A stretch of DNA of 64,000 nucleotides from Terriglobia bacterium (GTDB lineage Bacteria > Acidobacteriota > Terriglobia > UBA7540). The stretch lies in assembly GCA_035712365.1 (NCBI GenBank), contig DASTAW010000020.1, positions 91,544 through 155,543 on the forward strand. The letters run 5' to 3'. This document shows positions 34,861 through 44,862 of this stretch, piece after piece (the first letter of the stretch is position 1; every line of letters starts with the position of its first letter). A model generated the notes under the pieces. That model did no database searches. It was not told the origin of the DNA and saw only the letters and a list, made by a program, of their open reading frames with translations. Both the position numbers and the translations under genes were made by a program.

Positions 34861-35480
34861 AGAGGAGAACCCCGAAATGGCGACTGAAGTAACACGCCTT
34901 TTAGTATTCGCTGCTCCATTGTACCTCATCCTAAACCAGTGGTGTATCGAGGGTTGGGAGCAAAATCCAGAGCCAGGCGCCTGGGGGCCAGCGTCTGCAA
35001 CTCCGTGTGGTCCAAGCGGGACTGCCGCCTTACGCTGGCTCGTTGCTTGCAGTAAAACGACACGGTGACGGAATTTTTGATCTGCCGGTTGCACTATAGT
35101 AGGGATGCCTCTCGAGGATATGCATGGGCGGCTTTATTGCTTGGGAGCATTAACCGGCCGGCAGGGATTTCAGTATTGGACGCTGAGTAATTAACTACCG
35201 AAAAAATAGGGAAGATAACCTATTGTGCAGTTCCTAAACCTCCGGTAACATGCGGGGCATACGACTGGCTTTCAGCTTCGCGTTGACCGATGGTAACTGG
35301 GTCCACCGGATGATGCGGACGAATCAAAGCTCTGGGATGCAGGGGGGATTCCGAGAGATTATTCTCTTACTCTATACAGCGACGGGCTGCGCATCGCCAT
35401 CAGTGGGAATTGTGGCAGCGCCAAAACGGAAGCTCACTCGCCGAAGAGCTACGTACGTTTCGGAATGGAGGGATACTGGC
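34861..35480. other. 620-base divergent intergenic region
   Basis: Lies between the ROK kinase (minus) and a coiled-coil protein (plus). No gene is recognised on either strand. It contains an AT-rich stretch (about 35180-35225) and a TATAGT near 35095 but no well-spaced promoter pair. The open frame upstream of 35481 is unlike the protein that follows and is probably leader. The region is large for this gene-dense window. Confidence 0.5.
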
Positions 35481-37262
35481 ATGATCTTCAAACAGGCGTC
35501 CGACACAAAAGAGGTTGACCGCCCTTGGCAGGCGGATATTGACCGATTGCAGCAAACTCTTCAGGAAGTGCTCTCAACCGTATCGAGCATCCCGAGCGTG
35601 GAACTTTCAGGAGGAACGCCTGATTCTCACACCTCCGAAAGTGTACATCCCCCGCCGGATTGCACGACCCTTAAGGACCGCATCCGCGATGACCTTGAGA
35701 CGTTTGCCACCACGACTGCCGCTGAAATGGCCCGCCTGGCGGAAAGGCAGACTCGCCTTGCCCTGGAGGCAATCCGTTCCGAGGCAAGCGGGCAGGTGGA
35801 CCAGGTGGCGAGGGAGCTTCGAGAGAAACTGGAGGGACAGTTCGAGCCGGGTCATTTTGACCTCGGCATTACGCAGCAAACGCAGGACCGCGTTGCCGAA
35901 CTCGTTCAGAGACGGACCGACGAGTTTGCCCGCTGGGTCTGGCTGATGTGCAAGGGGACCGGGACCTCTATCCCGGTGCAGATCGAGAAACTGATGGAAC
36001 CTTATGTCGAGGAAGCGACGGGCCGATTTCTGGAATCCTTTCGGCAGCGGTTTGACACCCAGCTTTCAGAACTGGGGCAGAAAGCGCAGGAACGGCTTCA
36101 GGCGCCTTCGAGCCTGCTGGAACAGCGGATCAATGAGCTGGAACAGACTGCCAACACGATCTGCCAGCAAAGCGCCGAATCGATTGCTGGAGCGGCGGCG
36201 GGCCGCGTGAATAGCATGGCTAACGACGCTGCAAATAACTTTGAAAAGAGAATACGGGAACAGTTGGAAGGTGATCTTCTCGAATTCCGGGGCCGGTTGG
36301 AAAAAACGGCGGAGTCCTTGCAGCAAAGCATGCAGATGAGAGAGGAGCAGAAGACCAACGATCTTGATGGAAGGATTGCGAACCTGGAAGCCGAGATTGA
36401 AAACAAGGTCTTATTTCAAATCGGAGGGCGCATCGAACAGACTGCGGCCAACGCGATCGAATCCTCTATTCAGCACCTGCACCAGCAGGCGGGTGACACT
36501 CTCGATCATTCCAAAGAGGAACTGAAAAGTTTTTTGCAATCACAGATGGAGGAGGCTCGTGCGACCATTCATCAACTGGCCGAGTCTGTGAATGAGAAGC
36601 TGTCGCAGGAAGCGGAGCAACGGACCGATCTTCTCAAAAAATTGGACCAGGAGATCGCCGGTATGCGGGACAGAAATATCGCTGTCTCGAAGGACCAGCT
36701 TTCTGCAATGGTCCAGGTCACTTTGGAAATGATGAAAGATCGGATCACTCAGATTTCCACCGAGCAAGTCGAAGAAATAGACAAGTTACTCCGCGGATGC
36801 CGGGAGAAAGAAACCTCACAGTACGAATCGCAATTGCGGGAAATCAAGGACAGTTGGCAGGAAAACCTTTTACAGCGTCTTCAGGGGGAGGCCGAGGGGG
36901 CGGCCGCTAAAGTTGCGGCTGAGGTTAAGGCCAATGCGGAGTCAGTAATGCAGGAATTCTCGGATAAAGTTGACGCATCCGCGTTGCTGCTCAGAAGTGA
37001 GACGGTCCAGGCAACGGCGCGGATTGAATCGACGGTCAAGAATTCAGTTGATGCTTACGAAAAGCAAATTGCCGACATTGCCGACGGCCGGCTCGAAGAG
37101 CACCGCCGGGTCATCCGCAAGAGCCTGTCCGACCTGCAGGCGCGTCTGGAGAGGTCTGCTCAAATCCTGCGGCAAGAAATTGCCGGCCCACTTGGATCTG
37201 AGGCAAAGGAGCCATCGTCGCCTGAAGGGACCGAACCGCCGAAGGCGCAGTCCGCTTTCTGA
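35481..37262 (+). CDS. long coiled-coil protein of unknown function
   Basis: 593 residues from ATG 35481, behind GGAGGGA. It is soluble by composition: no signal peptide and no membrane helix. After a Pro/Ser/Thr-rich segment (about 40-65) almost the whole protein (70-565) is charged heptad-rich helix with many Glu, Gln and Lys, interrupted near 150-165 by a Trp-containing short stretch (FARWVWLMCKGTG). The tail (570-593) is Pro/Glu-rich. It resembles methyl-accepting or apolipoprotein-like helical bundles only in composition. It is flanked by large intergenic gaps, so it is a stand-alone gene; a cytoskeletal or scaffold role is possible but unproven. Confidence 0.75.
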   Translation: MIFKQASDTKEVDRPWQADIDRLQQTLQEVLSTVSSIPSVELSGGTPDSHTSESVHPPPDCTTLKDRIRDDLETFATTTAAEMARLAERQTRLALEAIRSEASGQVDQVARELREKLEGQFEPGHFDLGITQQTQDRVAELVQRRTDEFARWVWLMCKGTGTSIPVQIEKLMEPYVEEATGRFLESFRQRFDTQLSELGQKAQERLQAPSSLLEQRINELEQTANTICQQSAESIAGAAAGRVNSMANDAANNFEKRIREQLEGDLLEFRGRLEKTAESLQQSMQMREEQKTNDLDGRIANLEAEIENKVLFQIGGRIEQTAANAIESSIQHLHQQAGDTLDHSKEELKSFLQSQMEEARATIHQLAESVNEKLSQEAEQRTDLLKKLDQEIAGMRDRNIAVSKDQLSAMVQVTLEMMKDRITQISTEQVEEIDKLLRGCREKETSQYESQLREIKDSWQENLLQRLQGEAEGAAAKVAAEVKANAESVMQEFSDKVDASALLLRSETVQATARIESTVKNSVDAYEKQIADIADGRLEEHRRVIRKSLSDLQARLERSAQILRQEIAGPLGSEAKEPSSPEGTEPPKAQSAF

Positions 37263-37476
37263 GGGTTGGCGGCGGCCCGTTTCGCGGCAATGGTTTGGTG
37301 CCGTATCATCAGGCTTATCGGTTTCAGGGCTTGATCGGCAGGCGGCCTTCGCCCTCTGATTTGTCGTGTTTCTGGACTGTACTTTGTTACCGACGTTCTT
37401 TTCAGAAGTCGCGTTCGCGGGTGCGCCGGCGCCGAGCCGTCTTTTTCCCAGTGCCGACTTATGCCGGAAGCTGGAG

Positions 37477-38994
37477 TTAATCCTGGTCAATCGCTTCCGC
37501 GACGCGGCGGGCTGAGCGCGTTCCGGCTTCCTGGCCCCAGTTCAAGTTGTCTGCGTAGGCTCCCGCGAAATGGACACGGCCAACCGGCTCGATGATGCTG
37601 GGCCAAATCTTCATCAGTTCACCAGGAGAGTATGAGACCGTTTCGCACGCCATGGCCCAGGGATCCTTGGCCCAGTTGTGTACGATAAGCTTCTCGATTT
37701 CTCCTGATCTTCCTGGATACAGATTGTTGAAGGCGGTAAGAGCGCCCTCGCGCGAGGTGCTTGCTTCAGCCCAGCCCATTAGCGCCGTGCGGGTGGTATG
37801 AACTTCTTCCGCGATCCGCCAGAGCAGTTCCAGGCTGGGGTCGGGAGTTTCCCAGTTAATGCTGCGGCCGTCGTTTTCCCAGAACGGCGTTTTCGCCTGA
37901 AAGACCAGGCGCGCTACGGAATAATAAGGCACACGATTGATCGCGAATGTTTTCGATTCGGGCCAGGCTGGCTTGACGGGAATAATCCGGAGCATCACTG
38001 CTGACATGCAGCAGACCAGGTAATCGCCCTCCATTTGTTTTTCCTGGTCGGACTCTCGGAACGTGACACGCACTCCTTTGTCGCTGTGCTCGATTCCAGT
38101 GAGCGGCGCATTCAGCCGGACGCGATCGCCAAGCTTTGAGGCAAGCGTATCGGGCATCACCTGATTGCCGCCTTTCAGACGGTAAACGTCGGGCGGGGCC
38201 AGAGGCACGCCGCGTAAATTCAAGATTGCGGCATGCCAGATGAAATGAAGGGCCGAGGCATTGGTGTCCCCGATAGTGCGAATTGCCTGGTCCGAGGCGC
38301 CATTTTCCCGAAGCAGGTCTCCCAGCTTTGTCTGGTCCAGGTGATTCAGTCCCGCTTCGTAAGGCTTGTACTCGTCTTTGAATTTCTCGAGATATGGGCG
38401 AAAGTACAGCATTGGGAGGTTCCACCATGCGTTCGTTGCAAGGAAGTCAACTTCTCGCTGGTTGAATCCCATTTTGCTGAGGAAGGCGCGGGCATGGAGG
38501 TCCTCCTCCGTGCGAAACTTGCCCTCAATAAACCGAACCAGGCCCATGCGTCGAGGGTAGTAAAGATAGGGCAGGTCAAACTCTTTCACGTACCCCCAGT
38601 AAAGGTCGTAACCTGGTTTTGTGAATTGTTCGGCGCCAAGATCCGCATAAAGGCCATCGGAAAGCCCCTCATGAAGAGTACGAACATGCCCGCCGGCGCG
38701 CCCGGCCGCTTCAAGAACAACGACATCATGACCTCGTTTCATCAACTCGTAACCGCATGACAGTCCGGTGATTCCGCCTCCCGCGATAACGACTTTTTTC
38801 GGCCGCGCCGTTTGAGGACGAGCAGCACTGAGTGGCGCTGCCAATCCCCCGGCGAGGACCGTTGCGCCCATCTTGAGTACGTCGCGGCGATGAATAGTGT
38901 GCGGCGAAGATGACTCCGCCGTGCGGGAATGGAGTTGATTCAGCCGGGTGCTGCCAGAGCGTTCCGCGTTTGCATCCCGATCTTCAGTAGCCAT
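37477..38994 (-). CDS. Tat-signal FAD-dependent amine oxidase/phytoene-desaturase-like protein
   Basis: 505 residues. A long polar N-terminus precedes a Tat motif (HRRDVLKMGATVLAGGLAA, about 36-54), then the FAD dinucleotide fold VVIAGGGITGLSCGYELMKRG and the E-rich second strand. The C-terminal FAD segment reads RVHFAGAYADNLNWGQEAGTRSA. The middle resembles protoporphyrinogen oxidase/amine oxidase proteins; the substrate is unknown. ATG at 38994 is preferred over TTG at 38997 because GGAG lies 7 bases before it. It is downstream of a broken TPR gene. Confidence 0.85.
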   Translation of the reverse strand: MATEDRDANAERSGSTRLNQLHSRTAESSSPHTIHRRDVLKMGATVLAGGLAAPLSAARPQTARPKKVVIAGGGITGLSCGYELMKRGHDVVVLEAAGRAGGHVRTLHEGLSDGLYADLGAEQFTKPGYDLYWGYVKEFDLPYLYYPRRMGLVRFIEGKFRTEEDLHARAFLSKMGFNQREVDFLATNAWWNLPMLYFRPYLEKFKDEYKPYEAGLNHLDQTKLGDLLRENGASDQAIRTIGDTNASALHFIWHAAILNLRGVPLAPPDVYRLKGGNQVMPDTLASKLGDRVRLNAPLTGIEHSDKGVRVTFRESDQEKQMEGDYLVCCMSAVMLRIIPVKPAWPESKTFAINRVPYYSVARLVFQAKTPFWENDGRSINWETPDPSLELLWRIAEEVHTTRTALMGWAEASTSREGALTAFNNLYPGRSGEIEKLIVHNWAKDPWAMACETVSYSPGELMKIWPSIIEPVGRVHFAGAYADNLNWGQEAGTRSARRVAEAIDQD

Positions 38995-39295
38995 CAAGGT
39001 TCTCCTTAAGAACTTTGGCGGTCCGTTTAGCGTCCATCCAAGCCAATTCGGCCCGAGTTCGTTTTGTTTCCTTCAGCGTGCGAAAGCTTCTTCTTTATAT
39101 CCAAATTCTGTGTTCGTCAAGGCAAGAAATGAGATCCTCCACCCAAACGAGGGGCGAAGACAGTGGGCTGGCTGGTATTCAGCCGGTCCGTTGTAGCAGT
39201 CCCAAGCAGTTACAGTGCAGGATTGGACACCGTGAGCGGTATAAGCTTGAGTTTTTAGGGCAGCTTGGTGGCGGGTCCGGATTTCCAGACCGCGC
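38995..39295. other. intergenic leader of the FAD protein
   Basis: 301 bases between the broken TPR gene and the FAD oxidoreductase on the minus strand. It holds the candidate promoter listed at 39094-39120; nothing else is recognised. Confidence 0.5.
39094..39120 (-). promoter_or_regulatory. candidate promoter of the FAD protein gene
   Basis: On the minus strand TTGACG (39120-39115), 15 bases, TATAAA (39099-39094). Good boxes with a short spacer; about 100 bases before the ATG at 38994. Confidence 0.4.
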
Positions 39296-40302
39296 CTACT
39301 GGTCGGCGAGCGCCAAGGCCGTTTGGAGGAATTGCTGCCGAGCCTGGGCTGAGAGCACCGTCGGCGCGTTCGCGGCAGGCTTCCGAGCGGGCGCCGCGGC
39401 CAACGCTTGTTCAATTCGTGACACGTTCAACGCCCCTCGTGGACCGTTTTGGAGAAATTCGTTGAGCGTCTCACGCACCTTGTCAATCTGTCCAGTTTGA
39501 TAGTAAAGCACCCCGAGTGCAGAATATCCGGCCGGCCATTCAGGAAGCAGTTCAACTGACCTCTTCAAATAGCTTTCAGCCCGTCCGAATTGTCCCTCCA
39601 CGGCGGCAAGGACGCCTATGCTCCAGAAAAGTTCACCCGAATCCGGAATGCGGGCAAGTCCCTGCTCAAGCGTCTGACGTGCCTGCTGGTTGTCACCGGA
39701 ACGCAGATAGGCCAAGGCGAGCGAAAGGTAGTTCTGATCTCTGTCTGGATTTTCGATCGTTAATTGCTGAAAAATCTTGATGGCCTCCTGGGTATTCCCG
39801 AGGTGGGCGTTTACGTCGCCTCCTTGGCACGGTGCTCTGCGAGCAACGCGATTCCCAAATTATAATTGGCGTCGCGGTTCGATGGGTTGAGGCCCAACGT
39901 GGCGCGAAACTCATTTTCTGCTTCCTTGAACTTGTGCTCCAGCAGGTAAGTGTTGCCGAGGTTGTTATGGATTTCGGCCGAGCGTGGTGCAAATCGCAGC
40001 GCTTTCTTGAATGAATCGGCAGAGAGCTCATACTTCTTTTCGCTTCCATAAATCAATCCGAGCAGATTGAGCCCCGCTGCACTTTGCGGCTGGAGTTTCA
40101 ACCCTTCAACCGTCTTCTCACGCGCCTGCTCAAATGAACCCGCATCCAGCAATTCCCCAGCCTGCTTGAACAATGTAGATGCCGGCGCGACCGAACCCGA
40201 GAGACCTGTAGCCTGTGTTGATGCGCACAGGCAGATTGTGGCGGAAGTCGCGAAAGCGAAGCCTAGCGTCAGCATGCCAATTCGATTGTAAGAGGACCGC
40301 AT
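39296..40302 (-). pseudogene. TPR-repeat secreted protein split by a frameshift
   Basis: The first part starts at about 40302 (MRSSYNRIGMLTLGFAFA, signal peptide) and carries three to four TPR units before TAA at 39811-39813. The TPR series continues in the next frame: NAHLGNTQEAIKIFQQL, NYLSLALAYLRSGDNQQAR and three further units to the stop at 39296. A single-base loss near 39815-39825 explains both pieces; together they would give a periplasmic TPR protein of about 335 residues. It is probably a genuine broken gene or a sequencing error. It lies divergent from the TonB receptor, a usual neighbourhood for such TPR proteins. Confidence 0.75.
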
Positions 40303-40926
40303 CAGCCACAGTGTAACCCAAAAAAAGATGCCAGACCACGTGGCGAAGTGGCGCCTGGTACGCCACCTGCCAAATCCATGAGAGCACCGTGGCGATAGTG
40401 CCTTTTGATTAAGCGCGCGGTTTTTTGCTTGGACATATGACTTAAAAGAAAGGAAGAGAAACCAAACAAAATGCTTGACAAGGCTCAAGTGGCATGATAT
40501 TTATGCTTTCGTAATTGGCAGTTCGTCTGTAATCTTCATAAGCGTCGAGTGGCGGGCGGGTGTTTGGAAGGGCCTTTGTGCCGGGCCCTTGTGGGCATCT
40601 AACCACGCCCTTTGCTGTGCTCGTTCGGGCAGAAGGGGCTGGAAGAGGTATTAGGGGCATCAACTGGGGGGCATAAGTTTTTGCCTCAATTTGTGAGCCT
40701 TGGACGGCACTTTGCGGGCGTTTTTGTATCATCGGGTCTAATCTCTAACAGCGTGCTGGGTTCTCAATATCAAGAGATCGCAGCATGCCCCAGTAGTGGG
40801 CGAGCAAACCAAAATTAGCCAATCGCTGATGGAAGTCGTACGGGGCCGGCCATGCTTTATGGCTATCGCTGGTGGTGAGCAGTATTGCCCTGCATCGGCG
40901 GGTCGCGAGAGTGTAGGAGGGAGGAA
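40303..40926. other. divergent intergenic region before the TonB receptor
   Basis: 624 bases between the broken TPR gene and the receptor. It carries the promoter at 40475-40503 and a 7-bp hairpin (AAGGGCC/GGCCCTT, 40568-40590). The leader of the receptor would be more than 400 bases. No gene was found on either strand. Confidence 0.5.
40475..40503 (+). promoter_or_regulatory. candidate promoter of the TonB receptor
   Basis: Perfect TTGACA (40475-40480), 17 bases, TATTTA (40498-40503). The boxes point at the receptor gene, whose start codon is 424 bases beyond, implying a long leader. Confidence 0.45.
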
Positions 40927-43900
40927 ATGAAAGGACGATCTTGTGTTTTTCGTAGCCTTCTTTTTTCAGTTTCCATTGTTCTCGGCGTGCTCATCAGTTC
41001 GCCGCTTCTTGCCCAGGTGGACATGGGGTCCATCCAAGGGACAGTCCTGGATCAGTCGGGAGCTGTGATTCCAAACGCCAAGGTTAGCCTGACGAATCAA
41101 GCGACAAACCTGACTGTCGCAACCCAGTCAAACGCCTCTGGCGCCTACATCTTCACACCTATCAGAATTGGAAATTACACCATCGCTGCAGAAGCCCCTG
41201 GCTTTGCCAAATCTGTTCAGGCGAACCTCACCTTAAATGTGCAGCAGCAACTCGTCGTCAACCTCACGCTCAAGCCCGGCGCGGTGACGCAAACGATTGA
41301 GGTGACGGGTGCTCCGCCGGCGCTGCAAACACAGAATGCCTCCGTCGGCCAGGTGGTCGACAGCCGGAGCGTGAATAACCTGCCGCTGAATGGCCGGAAT
41401 TTTACTTTCCTTGCGCAAATTGTCGCGGGAGTTAATATTCCCCAGGCTGATACACGCGGCAATGCCGCATCGGGCGCTTTTTCGGCGAATGGCGAGCGCC
41501 CCTCTCAGAATGACTATCTCCTCGATGGAATTGACAACAATTCGAACACGATTGACTTTCTGAACGGCACCAATTATGTCGTTCTTCCTCCAATTGACGC
41601 GGTCCAGGAATTCAAGGTACAGACCAGCAACTATAGTGCTGAGATAGGCCGGGCAGGCGGCGCGGTGCTCAACGCCACTATCAAATCCGGGTCCAATCAG
41701 CTCCACGGCGACGCATGGGAGTTCCTCCGGAACGATAAGTTTGACGCTGCGGACTTCTTTGAAAATGCCGGGGGCGTCAAAAAGGGCGAGTACCGGCAGA
41801 ACCAGTTTGGATTCACCCTTGGCGGGCCCATTGTGATCCCGCATGTCGTCAACGGTCGGGACAAGCTCTTCTTCTTCGGTGACTATGAAGCCTTGCGCCG
41901 GATCCAGGGAAGCGTCTTCACGAATTCAGTTCCGACCGACCTTGAACGAGGCAGTGGATTCACAAACCTCGCAGAGTTGATCACCGATCAGGGCGGGAAC
42001 AGCCCGTCTACGGACTCACTAGGGCGGACTATTGCCTTTGGAACAGTTCTCGATCCCGCCACCACCCGCCCCGTGACTTGTGGTTCGGTTGACACCGTGA
42101 CGGGTTTGACGCCGCCAAGCGCAAAGTCTGCCGATCCGTGTTATCAGACGGCCCCCGGTACGCAAATTGGGTATGTCGCCGATCCCTTCTATACGGGCGG
42201 GAGCGTTGCGGGGATCACCGACTTCTCCGGTCGCTGCACCACCGTGCAGAGCTGTCAGCTCAACCAGCTACCTGCCGGCCGTATCGATCCCAATGCGACC
42301 AAGATTCTTGGTCTATTTCCCGCCGCGCAACTGCCCGGCATCGTTTCAAACAACACAACGAACCCACCTCTCACCGAAACCCGCGATGCCTTTGATGGCC
42401 GGATTGACTGGAACTTGAGCAACAAGGACCAGATATTCACTCGAGCCAGTTTCGTGAATGATCCCGAGTTTATTCCCGGGCCATTCCAAGGGGTTGCGGA
42501 TGGCGGCGCGTTCCAGCAGGGCCCTCAAACCGCCATGTCCATCCAGGTCGCCCTGGGCTGGACCAAAACGCTGACCCCTACGGCTGTAAACGAAGTGCGC
42601 GTGGGAGAAACCTATCTCCATACGACGCGCTTCGGCCCCGTCGGCGACCAATTGGGGATTCCAGAGCAATTTGGGATTCAAGACGTGCCGCAGGTTCCGG
42701 AGAACGGTGGTCTGCCGGCCATCGTCATTGACGGCCTGAGCTCCCTGGGGACCAATGCATTTCTACCTTCAGATGAAGTGAGCCAGACCACCCAGGTGGC
42801 CGACAACTTCACCAAAGTATACGGAAAGCACACCTACAAAATGGGCTTCGAATTCCAGCACATTAAATTCTCCACGCTTCAGCCGTCCTTTTCGCACGGT
42901 GAATTCGACTATGACGGAGGTTTCGTGGGTAATAACGGAATTGCGCAATTCCTCCTGACACCCATCACCACAACCGTTCCCAACGGGGTTGATTATCTCG
43001 GCGGCGCCAGTGAGGTTCAAACCTCGAACATCGCCCTCGTAGACGACCTCCACAATTACTATGCTGCCTACTTCAATGACGACTGGAAACTGACCAAGAA
43101 GCTGACGCTGAACCTTGGTCTGCGTTGGGAGCATTTCGGCCTGCCCCTCGAAAATCACGGACGGCAGGCAAACTTCGTTCCCGGCACTCCGGGCAGCGGG
43201 GCGGAGTACCTGATTCCGGACAGTGAAATCAACAGAAATTTCCAGCTTTCTCCAAGCGTTTACAGTTTGTTTGCGGCGGATGGCATCGCTATCAAATTCG
43301 ATAAGAATTGGGCCCTTGGTGATGCCCAGAATCTTAACTTTGCTCCGCGATTTGGCCTTGCCTATCAGGTCTCGCAAAAACTGGTGATGCGCGCAGGGTT
43401 CGGGGTATTCTTTGGCGGATTTGAGAATCAGAATGGTAACAATCAAGGGAACAGTTATCCCTACCAGTTTGGCTTCAATTACTTCCCACAGAACTCCCAC
43501 ACGCCTACACGGGTAACTAATGTAAGTGCGCCAGGCTGTGCCAACGTCTACACTATTGAGCTGGGCTTCAGTTGCACGCCGCTCGATGCCGCTCTGGTCG
43601 ACGCTGGTGGCATTGGGTGGACAGGCCTGCAGCACAACTTCCAGACGCCTTACACTGAAGGCTGGAACATGACACTCGAGTACGCCTTTACACCCAGCCT
43701 CACGTTGACTGCGGGTTATGTGGGCAATACAACCCGCCACCTGGAAATTTTCAAAGGCGCAAACAACGTCACTCAGATACTTCCGCCGGACGCTGACACC
43801 AGCGGGCCTGGCGCCCCAGTCTTATTCCCAGACCTCGGGGGAGGTATCACCTACCAAACCACTGATGGGAACAGTTATTACAATGGCCTTCAGACCACCC

Positions 43901-44694
43901 TCGAGAAGCGCTTCGCGGGTGGTTTGAATTTTCTAACCACCTACACATGGTCCCGCTGCCGGAGCGATGGAGGAGACCTTCTAAACGGAGGGTCCATCGG
44001 GTCGTATCGGGCCGTCGATATACCGGGGGCTGGAATTCAGGCCGACTACGGCGATTGCGACTTCGATATCCGCCACGTAATACACCTTAGTGGTGGATAC
44101 GACCTTCCTTTTGGCAAAGGCAGGCATTTTATGACGAATGCCAGCCGAGGCGTGGATTTGCTTCTCGGTGGCTGGAGCACGCAGTGGTTATCCGCTATTC
44201 AAGGCGGCCAGCCGATCACCCTCGGGTGTGACACGGGCACGGCGGCTGGCGTCAACTGTTACGACTACATCATTCCAGGAGTGGACAGGCACGGCTCAGG
44301 AGCTCCTGACAATTTCCTGAATGCCGCTGCTTTTACCCAGCCTTGTCCCCCTCCTGGATTTGAACAACCTGCCAGATGTGTCGCAGGAGTAAGCGGTCTA
44401 GGCTTGCTGGGCGGAACCGCTTCACAGGTTTCGGGACCTGGAATTATCACTTGGGATTTCTCGATGTTTAAGAATATCCCGCTGACCGAGCGCTTCCATC
44501 TGCAATTCCGCAGCGAGTTCTTCAACATCCTCAACCACCCCACATTTAACGCGCCGGGTTTTGGTGGCAACGGAGTCCGCTCTATATCCGGATCCACCGA
44601 TTTCCTGGATGCCAACTTCGGCAGAATTGGATCAACGCGCTTCCCGTTCAAAGACCCGCGGCAGATCCAGTTTGCCCTGAAGCTCTATTTCTAA
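40927..44694 (+). CDS. Oar-type TonB-dependent outer-membrane receptor
   Basis: 1,255 residues from ATG 40927 behind GGAGGGAGG. After a signal peptide (about 1-30) comes a carboxypeptidase-regulatory-like beta-sandwich (about 35-115, GSIQGTVLDQSGAVIPNAKV), then a plug domain with NGRNFTFLAQ, YLLDGIDNNSN and EFKVQTSNYSAEIGRAGGAV, and a very large beta-barrel ending with aromatic residues (LKLYF). This architecture is the family greatly expanded in Acidobacteria, presumably importing oligosaccharides or peptides with TonB energy. The transcript appears to end at the strong hairpin 8 bases after the stop. Ligand unknown. Confidence 0.95.
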   Translation: MKGRSCVFRSLLFSVSIVLGVLISSPLLAQVDMGSIQGTVLDQSGAVIPNAKVSLTNQATNLTVATQSNASGAYIFTPIRIGNYTIAAEAPGFAKSVQANLTLNVQQQLVVNLTLKPGAVTQTIEVTGAPPALQTQNASVGQVVDSRSVNNLPLNGRNFTFLAQIVAGVNIPQADTRGNAASGAFSANGERPSQNDYLLDGIDNNSNTIDFLNGTNYVVLPPIDAVQEFKVQTSNYSAEIGRAGGAVLNATIKSGSNQLHGDAWEFLRNDKFDAADFFENAGGVKKGEYRQNQFGFTLGGPIVIPHVVNGRDKLFFFGDYEALRRIQGSVFTNSVPTDLERGSGFTNLAELITDQGGNSPSTDSLGRTIAFGTVLDPATTRPVTCGSVDTVTGLTPPSAKSADPCYQTAPGTQIGYVADPFYTGGSVAGITDFSGRCTTVQSCQLNQLPAGRIDPNATKILGLFPAAQLPGIVSNNTTNPPLTETRDAFDGRIDWNLSNKDQIFTRASFVNDPEFIPGPFQGVADGGAFQQGPQTAMSIQVALGWTKTLTPTAVNEVRVGETYLHTTRFGPVGDQLGIPEQFGIQDVPQVPENGGLPAIVIDGLSSLGTNAFLPSDEVSQTTQVADNFTKVYGKHTYKMGFEFQHIKFSTLQPSFSHGEFDYDGGFVGNNGIAQFLLTPITTTVPNGVDYLGGASEVQTSNIALVDDLHNYYAAYFNDDWKLTKKLTLNLGLRWEHFGLPLENHGRQANFVPGTPGSGAEYLIPDSEINRNFQLSPSVYSLFAADGIAIKFDKNWALGDAQNLNFAPRFGLAYQVSQKLVMRAGFGVFFGGFENQNGNNQGNSYPYQFGFNYFPQNSHTPTRVTNVSAPGCANVYTIELGFSCTPLDAALVDAGGIGWTGLQHNFQTPYTEGWNMTLEYAFTPSLTLTAGYVGNTTRHLEIFKGANNVTQILPPDADTSGPGAPVLFPDLGGGITYQTTDGNSYYNGLQTTLEKRFAGGLNFLTTYTWSRCRSDGGDLLNGGSIGSYRAVDIPGAGIQADYGDCDFDIRHVIHLSGGYDLPFGKGRHFMTNASRGVDLLLGGWSTQWLSAIQGGQPITLGCDTGTAAGVNCYDYIIPGVDRHGSGAPDNFLNAAAFTQPCPPPGFEQPARCVAGVSGLGLLGGTASQVSGPGIITWDFSMFKNIPLTERFHLQFRSEFFNILNHPTFNAPGFGGNGVRSISGSTDFLDANFGRIGSTRFPFKDPRQIQFALKLYF

Positions 44695-44701
44695 ACTTTG
44701 C

Positions 44702-44733
44702 GTGGCGCGCCGGGCCTTCGGCGCGCCACTTTT
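44702..44733 (+). terminator. intrinsic terminator after the TonB receptor
   Basis: Perfect 11-bp stem GTGGCGCGCCG/CGGCGCGCCAC with a 6-base loop followed by TTTT, 7 bases past the receptor stop codon. Confidence 0.9.
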
Positions 44734-44862
44734 ACCAAGTTGCCGTTTTGCTTCAATCTGGCACGCCCAGTGCCTGTTGGGAAATCAGCAATACCGCTGG
44801 GTGCTAAAATCGACTGCAGGTCAAATCCACTCCCGAGCACCGACCGATGTTAGAATCCTCAG

